Origin: Pelomonas sp. KK5
GTDB lineage: Bacteria > Pseudomonadota > Gammaproteobacteria > Burkholderiales > Burkholderiaceae_C
Length of the DNA stretch: 33,007 nucleotides
Assembly (NCBI RefSeq): GCF_001984095.1
Contig: NZ_LYVQ01000053.1
Location: 1-33,007 of the forward strand
Direction: 5' to 3'
Shown here: in pieces, positions 15,846 through 23,272 of the stretch
Layout of the letters: every line of letters starts with the position of its first letter
How positions within the stretch are numbered: the first letter of the stretch is position 1
Made by a program: the position numbers and the translations under genes
Notes under the pieces: generated by a model
What the model was told of the DNA's origin: nothing
Databases searched by the model: none
The model's input: the letters and a program-made list of their open reading frames with translations, nothing else

Positions 15846-17258
15846 ATGGCATCGCACTGGCTGGCCGCCGCGCAGGCGATCTGCGGCGCGGACTACGTCG
15901 TCGACGGCCCGGCCATCGAGCCGCGCTACCTGGAGCCTGCGCGTTATGCCCCGGGCTGCGCGGCGGGCCTGGTGCGGCCGGCGACGGGCGAGCAGGTCGC
16001 CGCGCTGGTGCGCCTGTGCATCGAACATGCGCTGGTGCTGGTGCCGCAGGGCGCGCACACGGGCCTGGTGCGCGCCGGCACGCCGACGGATGGCGAGCGG
16101 CATCTGCTGCTGTCCACCGACCGGCTGCGCGAGGTGTTCGAGTTCGACCCGCTGGACCGCACGCTGCGCGTGTCGGCCGGCTACCGGCTTTCCGAGGTGA
16201 ACGAGCGGCTGGCCGAACACGGCCTGTCCTTCGCGGTCGACCTCAGCGCCGATCCGAGCATCGGCGGCATGCTGGCGCACAACACCGGCGGCACGCGGAT
16301 GCTGCGCCATGGCGACGTCCGCGCCAATGTGCTGGGGCTGACGGCGGTGCTGGGCGAGGGTCAGGTCTTGCGTCTGGGACGCGGCCTGCAGAAGGACAAC
16401 GCCGGGCTGGCGCTGCAGCAATTGCTGATCGGCAGTTCGGGCGCGCTGGGCATCGTCTGCGAAGCGGTGCTGCGCCTGCAGCCGCTGCCGCGCCAGCGTG
16501 CCGTCGCCCTGGTCGCGGTGTCGAGCCTCGATGCGGTCTTCCCGCTGTACCAGCAGGTGATGGGCAGCGAACTGGCCGGGCTGGTCAGCGCTTTCGAGGG
16601 CATCTCGCGCCCGGCCTTGGAAGCGGGTGTGCGCGGCGGCCGCTCGCCGTTCGAGGGGCCGCTGCCCGAGTACGCCCTGTTGATCGAGCTTGCCAGCGAA
16701 CTGCCGGCCGCGCGGCTGAATCTCAACGCACTGCTGCTCGAACAACTGGAACAGGCTTTCGGGACGCTGGTGGCCGATGCGGTGGTCGGCGCCGACGAGG
16801 CGATCTGGGGCCTGCGCCATTCGATCAGCGAAGGCCTGCGCGAGCAGGGCCGCGTGATCGGCTTCGACATCTCGCTGCCGCGCCGCTACTTCATGCGCTT
16901 CCGCGCCGAGGCCTCGGCCTGGCTGGCGAGCGAGTTCCCGCCGGCGCGGGTGGCCGACTTCGGCCATCTCGGCGACGGTGGCCTGCACTTCAACCTCGTC
17001 TGGCCGCATGGCGAAGCGCCGCCCGATGCGCAGCGCCTGCGCGACGGCGTGTATGCGATCGTCGCCGCGCTCGGCGGCAGCTTCAGCGCGGAACATGGCG
17101 TCGGCCCGCAGGTGCAGGACAGCTATTGGGCATGGACCGATCCGGCCGTGCAGGCCCTGTCCGGCGCCGTGGAACGCGTCTTCGACCCGCGAGATATTTT
17201 CGGCACCACTTGCTTCGGTCCCAAAAACAATGCTATAGTCCTATCTCTTCGCCGCTGA
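15846..17258 (+). CDS. FAD-binding D-2-hydroxyglutarate dehydrogenase-like protein
   Basis: A 470-residue flavoprotein of the same superfamily as the one at 4899-6299 but only distantly similar. FAD domain: PQGAHTGLVRAGTP, DPSIGGMLAHNTGGTRMLRHGDVR and GSSGALGIVCEAVLRL. Substrate domain: HLGDGGLHFN (374-383) with two metal-binding His, and GGSFSAEHGVG (410-420). D-2-hydroxyglutarate dehydrogenases have this set. It begins 2 bp after the DUF1338 gene, whose product is D-2-hydroxyglutarate, so it should give 2-oxoglutarate and close the lysine route. The C-terminal codons overlap the promoter of the downstream tRNA gene, and the last residues (NAIVLSLRR) are probably not conserved. A D-lactate dehydrogenase role is the alternative. 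Confidence 0.85.
   Translation: MASHWLAAAQAICGADYVVDGPAIEPRYLEPARYAPGCAAGLVRPATGEQVAALVRLCIEHALVLVPQGAHTGLVRAGTPTDGERHLLLSTDRLREVFEFDPLDRTLRVSAGYRLSEVNERLAEHGLSFAVDLSADPSIGGMLAHNTGGTRMLRHGDVRANVLGLTAVLGEGQVLRLGRGLQKDNAGLALQQLLIGSSGALGIVCEAVLRLQPLPRQRAVALVAVSSLDAVFPLYQQVMGSELAGLVSAFEGISRPALEAGVRGGRSPFEGPLPEYALLIELASELPAARLNLNALLLEQLEQAFGTLVADAVVGADEAIWGLRHSISEGLREQGRVIGFDISLPRRYFMRFRAEASAWLASEFPPARVADFGHLGDGGLHFNLVWPHGEAPPDAQRLRDGVYAIVAALGGSFSAEHGVGPQVQDSYWAWTDPAVQALSGAVERVFDPRDIFGTTCFGPKNNAIVLSLRR
17210..17239 (+). promoter_or_regulatory. Sigma-70 promoter of tRNA-Leu, inside a coding region
   Basis: -35 TTGCTT (17210-17215), 18-nt spacer, extended -10 TGCTATAGT (hexamer 17234-17239). The start is predicted near 17246, about 44 nt before the tRNA. 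Both hexamers lie in the last codons of the flavoprotein gene ending at 17258. Confidence 0.7.
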
Positions 17259-17289
17259 CGCCAGTTGGCAGCGAAGAAAAATCCTGAAA

Positions 17290-17374
<85 letters not shown>

Positions 17375-17380
17375 AATACG

Positions 17381-17416
17381 AAGGCCAGTTGCGAAAGCAA
17401 CTGGCCTTTTCGTTTT
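17381..17416 (+). terminator. Intrinsic terminator of tRNA-Leu
   Basis: A 12-bp perfect stem (AAGGCCAGTTGC / GCAACTGGCCTT) closed by a GAAA tetraloop (17393-17396), then TTTT and a second T-run CGTTTTG. It starts 6 nt after the CCA end. Confidence 0.92.
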
Positions 17417-17587
17417 GTCCGGCCGAATTGCCGATCCGTGCAATATTGCCGTTATGGGGTCAGGTCTTGCCTGCGGGCTTACAAGTCCGATCCACGTTTC
17501 CCCCAGTCTCCATCGGGAACGCCTCGATTTCATTGACAATACGCCCGCCCGAATCGTCGGGCACCCAATTCTTTGAGACGAGATTCA

Positions 17588-17944
17588 ATGAACAAGACTG
17601 AACTGATCGAGCACCTGGCCTCCAAGCACGAGCTGACCAAGGCCGAAGCCGGCCGCATCCTGGAAACCCTGCTGGACGTGGTCGTCACCACCGTCAAGAA
17701 GGGCGGCGCCGTGTCCATCCCCGGCTTCGGCTCCTTCAAGCAGCACTCGCGCGCCGCCCGTACCGGCGTGAACCCCAGCACCGGCGACAAGATCAAGATC
17801 GCCGCCGCCAAGCTGCCGAAGTTCACCCCGGGCACCGCCTTCAAGGCCGCCGTCGACCCGAAGGCTGCTGCCCGCAAGGCTGCCAAGGCTGCCCCGGCCG
17901 CCAAGCCCGCTGCCAAGCCGGCCAAGAAGGCTGCGAAGAAGTAA
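17588..17944 (+). CDS. hupB: HU-family DNA-binding protein with Lys/Ala-rich C-terminal tail
   Basis: A 118-residue protein. Residues 1-90 are a complete HU domain: MNKTELIEHLASKHELTKAEA, GFGSF (46-50) and the DNA-bending arm RTGVNPSTGDKI with the intercalating Pro63. Residues 91-118 form a tail of AAxKA/PAKKA repeats like histone H1 and the tailed HU proteins of several betaproteobacteria and actinobacteria. HU alone is about 90 residues, so the tail is an added domain that likely strengthens DNA compaction. The ATG at 17588 is chosen over a start 15 nt upstream because the domain begins there. It follows the tRNA terminator by about 170 bp and ends in its own terminator. Confidence 0.95.
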   Translation: MNKTELIEHLASKHELTKAEAGRILETLLDVVVTTVKKGGAVSIPGFGSFKQHSRAARTGVNPSTGDKIKIAAAKLPKFTPGTAFKAAVDPKAAARKAAKAAPAAKPAAKPAKKAAKK

Positions 17945-17967
17945 TCCGTTATTCCAACGGACAAGAA

Positions 17968-17991
17968 AAAGGGCGCCCTCGGGCGCCCTTT
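17968..17991. terminator. Bidirectional intrinsic terminator between HU and lpxO-like genes
   Basis: Inverted repeat AAAGGGCGCCC / GGGCGCCCTTT with a minimal TC centre. The plus strand has a short T-run after it and the minus strand gains a longer U-run from the preceding A5 (17966-17970), so it can serve both convergent genes. Confidence 0.85.
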
Positions 17992-18013
17992 GTCATTGCC
18001 GCTGGCCGATCGA

Positions 18014-18934
18014 TCAGGCCAGCAGCCACCACAGGAAGATGCCGCCGAACAGCAGCCACTTGCCGGCGTAGTAGGCGAGGCGGCTGCGCGCCTTGACGCT
18101 CTTGGCCCAGAGGCGGAAGTGCTGCACATAGCCGAACACCTTGTTGAGGCCGCCGGTGCGGTCGGCCTCGGTGTTGGGCGCGCTGGCGGCGCCGATCAGG
18201 TGACGGCTGATGAAGCGGTTCACGGCCGCGGCGGGGCCCCAGGTCAGCGGCCGCTCGATGTCGCAGAACAGGATGATGCGGTTTACCGGCGTGGTGTTCT
18301 CGGCGAAGTGCAGGAAGGTCTCGTCGAAGACCACGCCCTGGCCGTCGCGCCAGCTGTAGCGCTGGCCGTCCACGTCGATGTAGCAGCCGTCGTCATTGGG
18401 CGTCACCAGGCCCAGGTGGTAGCGCAGCGAGCCGGCGAAGGGGTCGCGGTGACGCACCAGCCGGCTGCCCGGCGGCAGCTCGGCGAACATGGCCGCCTTG
18501 ACGTTCGGGATCTCGCGCAGCAGCGAGGTGGTCACCGGGCACAGCTCGGCGGCGGAGGGGTGGGCCTGGTCGTACCACTTCAGGTAGAAGCGCTTCCAGC
18601 CGGTCTTGAAGAAGGAGTTGAAGCCGGCGTCGTCGTACTTGTCGGAGGCGCGGATGGTGCCCATCTCGTGCATCGCCACCGCCTCGGCGCGGATCGCCTC
18701 CCAGTTGGCCTGCAGCTTGTCCAGGTTGGGCAGGGCGCTCACCGGCAGGTAGGGTTTGCGGCTGCCGACCTTCGAGAACAGGTACATGAAGCAGTTGATC
18801 GGCGCCATGAACGTGGAGTGGTCCGTCAGCTGGCGCCAGAAGCCCAGGCGCTCGCGGCCACGCAGGTGCACGTAGACCGTGCTGATGATGAAGATCGCGA
18901 CGATCGTCAGCTTGATGTAGGGCAGGTGGTTCAT
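18014..18934 (-). CDS. lpxO: LpxO-like Fe(II)/2-oxoglutarate lipid A hydroxylase (Asp/Asn beta-hydroxylase family)
   Basis: A 306-residue membrane dioxygenase. N-terminal membrane helix about 5-23, catalytic jelly roll in the middle, and a second hydrophobic segment at the C-terminus (about 290-306, KWLLFGGIFLWWLLA). Iron ligands are His162 and Asp164 in VRHRDPFAGSLRYHLGL and His209 in FDETFLHFAENTT; Arg219 in NRIILFCD should bind 2-oxoglutarate. Length and layout match Salmonella LpxO, which 2-hydroxylates a secondary acyl chain of lipid A. The start at 18934 lies 1 bp after the stop of an LpxL-like acyltransferase gene, strongly supporting a lipid A role. A family member acting on another lipid is possible. 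Confidence 0.85.
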   Translation of the reverse strand: MNHLPYIKLTIVAIFIISTVYVHLRGRERLGFWRQLTDHSTFMAPINCFMYLFSKVGSRKPYLPVSALPNLDKLQANWEAIRAEAVAMHEMGTIRASDKYDDAGFNSFFKTGWKRFYLKWYDQAHPSAAELCPVTTSLLREIPNVKAAMFAELPPGSRLVRHRDPFAGSLRYHLGLVTPNDDGCYIDVDGQRYSWRDGQGVVFDETFLHFAENTTPVNRIILFCDIERPLTWGPAAAVNRFISRHLIGAASAPNTEADRTGGLNKVFGYVQHFRLWAKSVKARSRLAYYAGKWLLFGGIFLWWLLA

Positions 18935-18935
18935 G

Positions 18936-19856
18936 TCAATCGGTGGGCAGGATCGAGGGCTCGCCGTTGTCGTCGCGGCGTGCCGCACCGACGTAGATCG
19001 AGCCCATGCCGGGCGGGCGGGTCTTGAAGCGGCGATGCAGCCAGAAATACTGGGCCGGCACCTGCAGCACCTGCTGCTCGATGACGGCGTTCATGCGGCG
19101 CGCGTCGGCCGTCAGGTCGCCGCTGGGGAAGTCGTCCAGCGGCGCCTGCAGCACCATCGTGTAGCCGCCGCGCTCGCGGCGCGGGAAGCAGGGGATGACC
19201 TTGGCCTTGGTCATGCCGGCCAGGCGCGGCAGGCCGGTGATGGTGGCGGCCGGCACGCCGAAGAAGTCGGCGAACACCCCGTCGCGCAGGCCGTGGTCCT
19301 GGTCGGGCAGGTAGTAGAGCCGGTAGCCCTCGCGCAGCGCGCGCACGCTGCTGCGCACGCCCTCCTGGCGCGAGAACACGATGCCGGTGCCCAGGCGCAG
19401 GCGCTTGTCGCGGATGAAGGCGTCCAGCCAGGGATTCTTCTGGCGCGCGTAGATGGTGACCATGCGGGTCTCCAGCGACAGGCGCAGGCCGGCCAGGTCC
19501 AGGCCGGTGAAATGCGGCATCGACAGGATCACCGGCGTGCCTTCGGGCAGGTCCTTCAGGTGTTCCAGGCCTTCGATCTTGACCAGCCGGCTCAGCCGCG
19601 CTGGCGAGGCGAACCAGCAGTAGCCGTACTCCAGCACCATGCGCACGATGGCGATGAAGTGGCCGCGCAGGATGGCCTCGCGCTCGGCCTCGCGGCGCTC
19701 GGGGAAGCAGGCGCGCAGGTTCGCGCGGCCCACCTTGCGGCGGGTCGTCGGGAGCAGGTAGAGCAGGGTGCCCAGCAGGCTGCCGAGGGCGCCGACGGCA
19801 CGGAAGGGCAACCAGCTCAGGCACCACAGGCAGGCGACGGCTAGTTTTGCAAGCAT
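18936..19856 (-). CDS. LpxL/HtrB-family lipid A biosynthesis acyltransferase
   Basis: A 306-residue protein starting at 19856 (MLAKLAVACLWCLSWLPF, an N-terminal membrane anchor). Longer in-frame starts read as non-coding. The catalytic HX4D motif is HFTGLD (115-120). It has RKVGRANLRACFPE, ARQKNPWLDAFI, DQDHGLRDGVFADFFG and QYFWLHRRFKTRPPG, all usual in late lipid A acyltransferases of the inner membrane, which add the secondary acyl chains to Kdo2-lipid IVA. It is coupled to the LpxO-like gene (1 bp gap), so the chain it adds may be the one hydroxylated. LpxL and LpxM cannot be told apart here, so no symbol is given. Confidence 0.9.
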   Translation of the reverse strand: MLAKLAVACLWCLSWLPFRAVGALGSLLGTLLYLLPTTRRKVGRANLRACFPERREAEREAILRGHFIAIVRMVLEYGYCWFASPARLSRLVKIEGLEHLKDLPEGTPVILSMPHFTGLDLAGLRLSLETRMVTIYARQKNPWLDAFIRDKRLRLGTGIVFSRQEGVRSSVRALREGYRLYYLPDQDHGLRDGVFADFFGVPAATITGLPRLAGMTKAKVIPCFPRRERGGYTMVLQAPLDDFPSGDLTADARRMNAVIEQQVLQVPAQYFWLHRRFKTRPPGMGSIYVGAARRDDNGEPSILPTD

Positions 19857-19960
19857 CTTGCGAGCATCGGTGTGGAGCTGCGGCGGGGCTTGGCAGGAAG
19901 CCCGGAGCGGCCGCGCTCTCTGTGAGGAGGCGGCCCGGATTTTAGCTGGCGGGGCTTTCC

Positions 19961-20254
19961 TTAGCCGAGCGCCTGGAAATGCTCGACCAGCGGCGGCTGG
20001 GCGAAGAAGGGCCCGACGATGGCGCGCCACTGCGGGAACAGCGGGCCGCCGCGGAAGTGCTCGGTGTGGTCCTCCAGCGTCGCCCACTCGATCATCAGCA
20101 CATAGCGCTCCGGCGTTTCCATGCAGTGCTGGACCTGCGAGCGCAGGTAGCCGCGGGCCTGCGAGATCACGGTGGCCAGCCCGCGCTGGATCGCGGCCTC
20201 GAAGTCGGCCTGCTGGCCGGGATGGATGCGGATGTCGGCGATTTCGAGAACCAT
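19961..20254 (-). CDS. Antibiotic biosynthesis monooxygenase (ABM)-domain protein
   Basis: A 97-residue single ABM domain (dimeric alpha/beta barrel): IADIRIHPGQQADFEAAI, RGYLRSQVQHCMETPERYVLMIEWATLEDHTEHFRGGPLFPQW. The N-terminal strand and the VLMIEW..LEDH..HFR block are the family signature. Such proteins include quinol monooxygenases, heme-degrading enzymes and many of unknown role. No heme- or substrate-specific residue could be identified. It lies on the same strand as the lipoprotein hydrolase upstream (41 bp) and the acyltransferase downstream (104 bp), so it may be co-transcribed. Function is not predicted. Confidence 0.88.
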   Translation of the reverse strand: MVLEIADIRIHPGQQADFEAAIQRGLATVISQARGYLRSQVQHCMETPERYVLMIEWATLEDHTEHFRGGPLFPQWRAIVGPFFAQPPLVEHFQALG

Positions 20255-20295
20255 GGTGCTGCGCCCCGTTCAGTGAGTGGCGCGGATGCTAACGC

Positions 20296-21348
20296 CTAAT
20301 TTCGGCGCATCTCCCACTCGGCCAGCCCGCGCAGCCAGGGGCCGGCCTCGCGCTGCAGCCAGGCCTGGGCGCCGGGCTCCGCGCGCAGCGTGGCATCCCA
20401 GAAGGCGGTGCTGCTGGCCTCGATCGCGATGACGCTGCTGTCGTCCGGTGCGCCAGGCGGAAGCTGCTCGGGTGCGGCCGCCTGCCGCCGGCCGCGGCCG
20501 CCCATGGGCATGTGCGAGACGCGGTCGGCCATCGCTTCCGGGTCCTCGCCGCCTGAGCCGGACAGCGCCGTGTGCGTCGCCCCGCCCAGCATCAGCAGAT
20601 AGCCGCGCGACTGCTGCTCGAAGCTCTCCACCGGCCGCCGGGCGGCCGGGCCGCTGCCCAGGCCGATCGGATCGCTGTCGCGCCGCGAGCCGACCAGCAG
20701 GACCGGCACGCCTGCATCGGCGGCGGACACCAGCGGGCTGATCGCCAGCCGTGGTGCCTGCGCCTGGACAGCCAGCGCCGTCTGCGTGCCGAGCTCATAG
20801 CCGGCCAGGCCCAGCCGGGAGAAGTCCACCCGCAGCCACAGCGGGTCGCCGGTGGCGGCGCGCCGTTGCGCCTCGGCCAGCACCGCCTGCAGCGTGCGCA
20901 GCCGCGCGGCCGCCTCGCCAGGCTGCTGGCGCTCCCGTGCCAGGCCCTTGAAGTCGGCCGAGCGGGCCAGGTCGGAGGACCAGGCGCGTTCGTCGGCCTC
21001 GAGCGGCTGCACGCTCAGCACCGCATAGCCGGCGCGGGCCCAGGCCAGCCGCCACTGCGCGCCGGCCTCGGCGCTCTCGCCCAGGCCCGGCAGGTAGACG
21101 ATCAGCGGCAGGCCCCGCTCGCCGCCGGCCGGGAAGGCCAGGCTCACCGGCAGGTGCTCGCCCTGGATGATCCAGCGCTGCAGCGTGAGGCTCAGCGGCG
21201 CCTCGCGCATGGAGCGGTAGGCGCCGGCGCGCAGCGCCTCGACCCGAGCCGTCTCATCCGGTCGCATTCGATGGCCACCCCGCTCCGGCCCGGCGCAGCC
21301 CGCCAGGAAGATGCCGCTGAGGATGACAGTTAGCAGGAGAGGCCGCAT
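20296..21348 (-). CDS. Lipoprotein with an alpha/beta-hydrolase-like domain and no Ser nucleophile
   Basis: A 350-residue protein. Signal peptide with lipobox LAGC (Cys18), so membrane-attached and periplasmic. The body resembles dienelactone-hydrolase or PAF-acetylhydrolase relatives: LPLIVYLPGLGESAE near 80-93, GYAVLSVQPLEADERAW, and a C-terminal GGATHTALSG with a possible catalytic His. At the expected nucleophile elbow the sequence is GLAGYELGTQTAL, putting Glu185 where Ser is normal. That is either loss of activity or a changed chemistry. A low-complexity GRGRRQAAAPEQLPPG segment follows. Divergent from the DUF4337 gene with 101 bp between. Family assignment is moderate. Confidence 0.78.
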   Translation of the reverse strand: MRPLLLTVILSGIFLAGCAGPERGGHRMRPDETARVEALRAGAYRSMREAPLSLTLQRWIIQGEHLPVSLAFPAGGERGLPLIVYLPGLGESAEAGAQWRLAWARAGYAVLSVQPLEADERAWSSDLARSADFKGLARERQQPGEAAARLRTLQAVLAEAQRRAATGDPLWLRVDFSRLGLAGYELGTQTALAVQAQAPRLAISPLVSAADAGVPVLLVGSRRDSDPIGLGSGPAARRPVESFEQQSRGYLLMLGGATHTALSGSGGEDPEAMADRVSHMPMGGRGRRQAAAPEQLPPGAPDDSSVIAIEASSTAFWDATLRAEPGAQAWLQREAGPWLRGLAEWEMRRN

Positions 21349-21449
21349 GGGAGGAGCAGGGGCGTCGTCAAAGCGCGCATTGTGCGGCCCCGCTTTTGCT
21401 GCGCAGTGAAGCGAGCTGTCTTACCATCCGCGCCGAGGAGGGCTGGGAT

Positions 21450-22061
21450 ATGGACATCGACGCGCTGGAAACCGTTGAATCGGTGAAGGAAAAGAATGCT
21501 GCCGAAGCGGCCGCGACCCGGCGGCTCAATGCCGCGGTGGCGATCAGCGTGGCGCTGCTGGCCACCTTCATGGCGATCTGCAAGGTCAAGGACGACAACA
21601 TCGTCCAGGCCATGCAGCAGGCCCAGGCCCACATGATCGACAACTGGAGCTACTACCAGGCCCGCAACATCCGCCAGGAGATCGCCGAGGCCAATGTGAT
21701 CCAGCTGCAGGCCGCGCGCAGCGGCATGGCCGCCGGCGCCGACACCTCGACCATCGACGCGATGATCGTCCAGCAGCAGGCGCAGGCGAAGTCACAGGAA
21801 GAGAAGAAGGCCCTGCTGAAGAAGCAGGCCGAGGACAACGAGAAGGCCTACAACGACCTGAACTTCGTGGACGACCAGTTCGACCTGTCGGACGCGCTGC
21901 TCGCCATCGCGGTGGCGCTGATGGCCATCACCGCGCTGACCGAGCTGTGGTGGCTGTTTGGCCTGGCCCTGATCCCGACCTTCTTCGGCGTGCTGATGGG
22001 CCTGTCCGGCCTGCTGGGCTGGACCATCCACCCGGATGGCCTGATCCGATTGCTGTCCTAG
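21450..22061 (+). CDS. DUF4337-family membrane protein
   Basis: A 203-residue protein starting at 21450 (MDIDALETVESVKEK) with GAGGAGG upstream. It has a first membrane helix at about 27-44 (AAVAISVALLATFMAICK), the family block DNIVQAMQQAQAHMIDNWSYYQARNIRQ, a Gln/Lys/Glu-rich coiled-coil stretch (about 95-140, QQQAQAKSQEEKKALLKKQAEDNEKAY) and two more hydrophobic segments near the C-terminus (ALLAIAVALMAITALTELW, FGLALIPTFFGVLMGLSGLLG). I recognise this as DUF4337; no function is known. Upstream frame extension to 21396 is unlikely, as it would use the divergent promoter region. Confidence 0.85.
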   Translation: MDIDALETVESVKEKNAAEAAATRRLNAAVAISVALLATFMAICKVKDDNIVQAMQQAQAHMIDNWSYYQARNIRQEIAEANVIQLQAARSGMAAGADTSTIDAMIVQQQAQAKSQEEKKALLKKQAEDNEKAYNDLNFVDDQFDLSDALLAIAVALMAITALTELWWLFGLALIPTFFGVLMGLSGLLGWTIHPDGLIRLLS

Positions 22062-22164
22062 CGTCCTTATTCGTTCAGCGACTTTGCAAATATGAAATAA
22101 GTCGTTTGTCGCATGACCGTGATCGACAGAATGCCTGCTTGGCCTACCGTCGATCCATAAGGTT

Positions 22165-23127
22165 ATGAATTTTCAGCAGCTGCGCTCGGTGCGGGAGACC
22201 GTGCGCCAGGGCTTCAATCTCACCGTCGTGGCCGATACGCTGCACACCTCGCAGCCCGGCGTCAGCCGCCAGATACGCGAGCTGGAGGACGAGCTGGGCA
22301 TCGAGCTCTTCGTGCGTGCGGGCAAGCGCCTGACCGGACTCACCCCGCCGGGCGAGACGGTGCTGCCCATCGTCGAGCGGCTGCTGCACGAGGCCGACAA
22401 CCTGCGCCGCGCCGGCGAGGACTACGCCAGCAACGGCAACGGCACGCTGACCATCGCCGCCACCCATTCGCAGGCCCGCTATGCGCTGCCGCAGGCGGTG
22501 CGCGACTTCAGCACCCTGCACCCCAGCGTGGCGATGCGCATGCGCCAGGGCACGCCCAAGCAGATCGTGCAGATGCTGATGGACGGCGACGCCGACATCG
22601 GCATCGCCACCGAGGCGCTGGCCGACTACCCGGAGCTGGTGGCGCTGCCCTGCTACCAGTGGACCCACGCGGTGCTGGTGCCCGCCGACCACCCGCTGGC
22701 CGGCGACGCCGATGCCGGCCGGCTGCTCACGCTGCAGCGCCTGGCCGAGTTCCCGATCATCACCTACGAGAGCGGCTACACCGGCCGCGGCCACATCGAC
22801 GAGGCCTTCGCCCGCCGCGGCCAGGCGCACAGCGTGGTGCTGGAGGCGATGGACGCCGACGTGATCAAGACCTATGTGGAGCTGGGCATGGGCGTGGGCA
22901 TCGTCGCGGCGATGGCCTATGACGAGGCCCGCGACGGCCACCTGCGCGCCATCGACGCGCGCCATCTGTTCGCGCCCAACATGACCCGGGTGGCGATGCG
23001 GCGCGGCAGCTTCCTGCGCGCCTACGTGTACGACTTCATCACCGCCTTCGCCTCGCCGCTGACGCGCAAGGTGGTGGAGCAGGCGCTCGCCTCCTCGAAC
23101 GGCCACGAGGGTGCGTTCGAGATTTGA
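22165..23127 (+). CDS. cysB: CysB-type LysR-family regulator of sulfur assimilation
   Basis: A 320-residue LysR regulator. The first 60 residues (MNFQQLRSVRETVRQGFNLT, SQPGVSRQIRELEDELGIELFVRAGKRLTGLTPPGE) match the CysB/Cbl branch closely, including TSQPG and LEDELG. The ligand domain has TIAATHSQARYALPQAV, QGTPKQIVQMLMDGDADIGIATEAL and ITYESGYTGRGHIDEAF, where CysB binds sulfate, O-acetylserine or related molecules. It lies convergent to the sulfate transporter operon, its expected target. Cbl or SsuR are close alternatives. The ribosome site is poor, with AAGG only 2 nt from the ATG, but the family start is unambiguous. Confidence 0.9.
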   Translation: MNFQQLRSVRETVRQGFNLTVVADTLHTSQPGVSRQIRELEDELGIELFVRAGKRLTGLTPPGETVLPIVERLLHEADNLRRAGEDYASNGNGTLTIAATHSQARYALPQAVRDFSTLHPSVAMRMRQGTPKQIVQMLMDGDADIGIATEALADYPELVALPCYQWTHAVLVPADHPLAGDADAGRLLTLQRLAEFPIITYESGYTGRGHIDEAFARRGQAHSVVLEAMDADVIKTYVELGMGVGIVAAMAYDEARDGHLRAIDARHLFAPNMTRVAMRRGSFLRAYVYDFITAFASPLTRKVVEQALASSNGHEGAFEI

Positions 23128-23159
23128 GATGGAGCCCCCGGCCCAGCGGGTACGCTGGT

Positions 23160-23206
23160 CCGCCCCCCGCGGGGGCGGCGATGCTTGCGGCATCGAGCCG
23201 CAAGCA
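23160..23206. repeat. Twin hairpins in the cysB-cysA convergent gap (REP-like)
   Basis: Two adjacent perfect hairpins: CCGCCCCC/GGGGGCGG (23160-23178, 3-nt loop) and TGCTTGCGGC/GCCGCAAGCA (23182-23206, loop ATCGA). No T-run follows on either strand. GC-rich twin hairpins between convergent genes are typical of dispersed intergenic elements in Burkholderiales, but copy number cannot be seen from this window. Confidence 0.5.
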
Positions 23207-23272
23207 CATCGCCATCGCGGGCCGGCTTGGGGCGGCCCGGCGCTCGGCCCGGAATGCCGGCTTCTTTGAGTG

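Noticed and set aside
17533-17538. TTGACA as -35 of the HU gene
   Set aside because: Perfect hexamer but no acceptable -10 lies 16-18 nt downstream; the region instead has a small hairpin (17547-17562). The HU promoter is not assigned.
23160-23178. Hairpin as terminator of cysA or cysB
   Set aside because: No T-run follows on either strand.
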